This document shows, piece after piece, positions 63,004 to 64,000 of a stretch of DNA of 64,000 bases. Position numbers and translations under genes: made by a program. The notes beneath the pieces were generated by a model that saw only the letters and a list, made by a program, of their open reading frames with translations, was not told where the DNA came from and searched no databases. The DNA comes from Capniomyces stellatus. Taxonomy: Eukaryota > Kickxellomycota > Harpellomycetes > Harpellales > Legeriomycetaceae. How positions within the stretch are numbered: the first letter of the stretch is position 1; every line of letters starts with the position of its first letter. Location of the stretch: contig LUVW01000029.1 in the NCBI GenBank assembly GCA_001661515.1, positions 53,100 to 117,099 of the forward strand, given 5' to 3'.

Positions 63004-63910
63004 CTAGTTTGCGAATGAGCGAAGATGCTCAATTTCTTCAACAGACTTTGGGCAGGTGGTCAAGTTGTGGATTCCATTTTTGGTTACAACAACATTGTCT
63101 TCGATTCTAACACCACCAACCTTACGGTATGTTTGAACAAGATCAAAGTCAATGTACTTGGAGAGTACCTCAGAGTTTTTGGCCTCGGTAATCAAATCGT
63201 CAACAAAATAAATCCCTGGCTCAACAGTAAGAACCATGCCCTCAAGCAGCTCACGGCGGACTCTCAAGTAACGAAGTCCAGGAGCATTGATCCTTTCAAC
63301 GCCCTTTGGATAGCCACCACAATCGTGAGTATCAATACCCAAAAAGTGGCCAAGACCGTGAGGCATAAAGTACCCAACAACGTGGTGCTCGATAATCTCG
63401 TCGAGGCTTCCTTTTAAGATTCCAAGCTTCAGCAAACCCTCAGCAGCAACACGGTTGGAAAGGTGGTGCATATCCTCCCATTTGACGTGGGGTTTGATGT
63501 TGTCAAGAACGGCTTGCTGCATATCCAAAACAAGTTGGTAGATGTTGCGGGAATGTTCAGTGAATTTGGGGCCGACTGGCCATGTACGTGTGATATCTGA
63601 AGTGTAGCCGTTGTATCTACCCCCAGCATCCAGAAGCACAAGTTCAGTTTCATCGTCGAGTTTTTGGTTGTTTTCAATATAGTGCAGAATAGCTGCGTTT
63701 CTTCCTCGACCAACAATGGTTGTGTATGCCTCTCTTTGACAACCTCCCTCAAGAATCTGCCCCACAAATATTCCATAGGCGTTTGACTCGTTCTGGCCCA
63801 ACTTGATTTCTTTCATGATCTTGACATGTGCTCTTCCACTAATGTCATTGGCCATCTGCATCTGCATTAGCTCGTTTTCGTCTTTGAAAACTCTAGCTTC
63901 ATGGATAGCT
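63004..63910 (-). CDS. Xaa-Pro dipeptidase (prolidase, PEPD type), 3' exon only
   Basis: A metallopeptidase of the M24B family that splits dipeptides with a C-terminal proline or hydroxyproline. The exon encodes about 302 residues of the catalytic domain from AIHEARVFKDENEL to the stop. All five metal ligands are recognisable: the two Asp in LLDAGGRYNGYTSDITRTWP, His in MPHGLGHFLGIDTHD, Glu in VLTVEPGIYF and Glu in GGVRIEDNVVV. The exon is bounded upstream by a TTTAAAATAG acceptor at 63911-63913 with one leftover base. The creatinase-like N-terminal domain and the start codon lie to the right, beyond or at the window edge, so the gene is incomplete here. The HGLGHFLG and GVRI motifs fit prolidase better than aminopeptidase P. 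Confidence 0.93.
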
Positions 63911-64000
63911 CTATTTTAAAGCACCAGAAACCATTCATAAGTATCTCAAAGGTCAATGAAGGGTCAATGCCTCGGTATCAATTGCCTATTATACAAAGTG
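63911..64000 (-). other. prolidase intron or unresolved 5' part at the window edge
   Basis: The sequence upstream of the 63911 acceptor has stops in all frames. A short minus-strand stretch reads IDTEALTLH, similar to prolidase just before the next exon, but no GT donor follows it. The upstream exon boundary cannot be placed. Confidence 0.35.

Overview
This window is nuclear DNA of a fungus. The evidence is a fungal-type delta-9 desaturase fused to cytochrome b5 (two copies), a zinc-cluster transcription factor, a Snx41/Atg20-type PX-BAR protein, a CSC1-like channel, fungal histone H3/H4 and spliceosomal introns of about 80-430 nt with GT(A/T)AGT-like donors. The sequence is AT-rich and gene-poor, with long spacers, minisatellites and decayed coding fragments. 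An early-diverging (zygomycete-grade) fungus with an AT-rich genome fits best, but this is inference and the species cannot be named. Standard codons are used, and TAA, TAG and TGA all act as stops.

Layout. 1-12 kb: a possible small spliced gene (-), a lesioned zinc-cluster regulator pseudogene (+), decayed coding scraps, and an intact paralogous regulator (+) whose zinc cluster lacks two of six cysteines. 12-22 kb: a KIAA0930/DUF2045 protein (+) facing a VPS9-domain Rab5 exchange factor (-), then HEM2 (-, six exons resolved to the base). 22-31 kb: sparse sequence with uncertain exons, then two tandem desaturase genes (+) in a ~1.69 kb duplicated unit. 30-36 kb: a 1,822-residue CSC1/TMEM63-like channel (-). 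36-44 kb: STI1 cochaperone (+) and ribosomal protein uL2 (+). 43-48 kb: small, mostly unrecognised minus-strand membrane or basic proteins. 49-52 kb: SNX41/ATG20 (-, five exons). 54-60 kb: histone H3 (-) and H4 (+), head to head but 4.7 kb apart. 61-64 kb: a peroxisomal-type 3-ketoacyl-CoA thiolase (+) and the 3' part of a prolidase (-) that runs off the right edge.

How the genes relate. Nothing looks like a secondary-metabolite cluster or an operon. Several products share cell-biological themes without being linked by the sequence. VPS9 (Rab5 activation) and SNX41/ATG20 (PX-BAR sorting) act on endosomal membranes. The desaturases and thiolase belong to fatty-acid metabolism. H3, H4 and uL2 are housekeeping genes.

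The most interesting points are the block-wise mosaic divergence of the two desaturases with unrelated promoters, the regulator with a degenerate DNA-binding motif beside its own pseudogene, the fungal KIAA0930 homologue about twice its animal length, and the thiolase with no visible peroxisomal targeting signal. Exon boundaries were worked out by eye from splice consensus, reading phase and family conservation. They are predictions, not transcript-supported.
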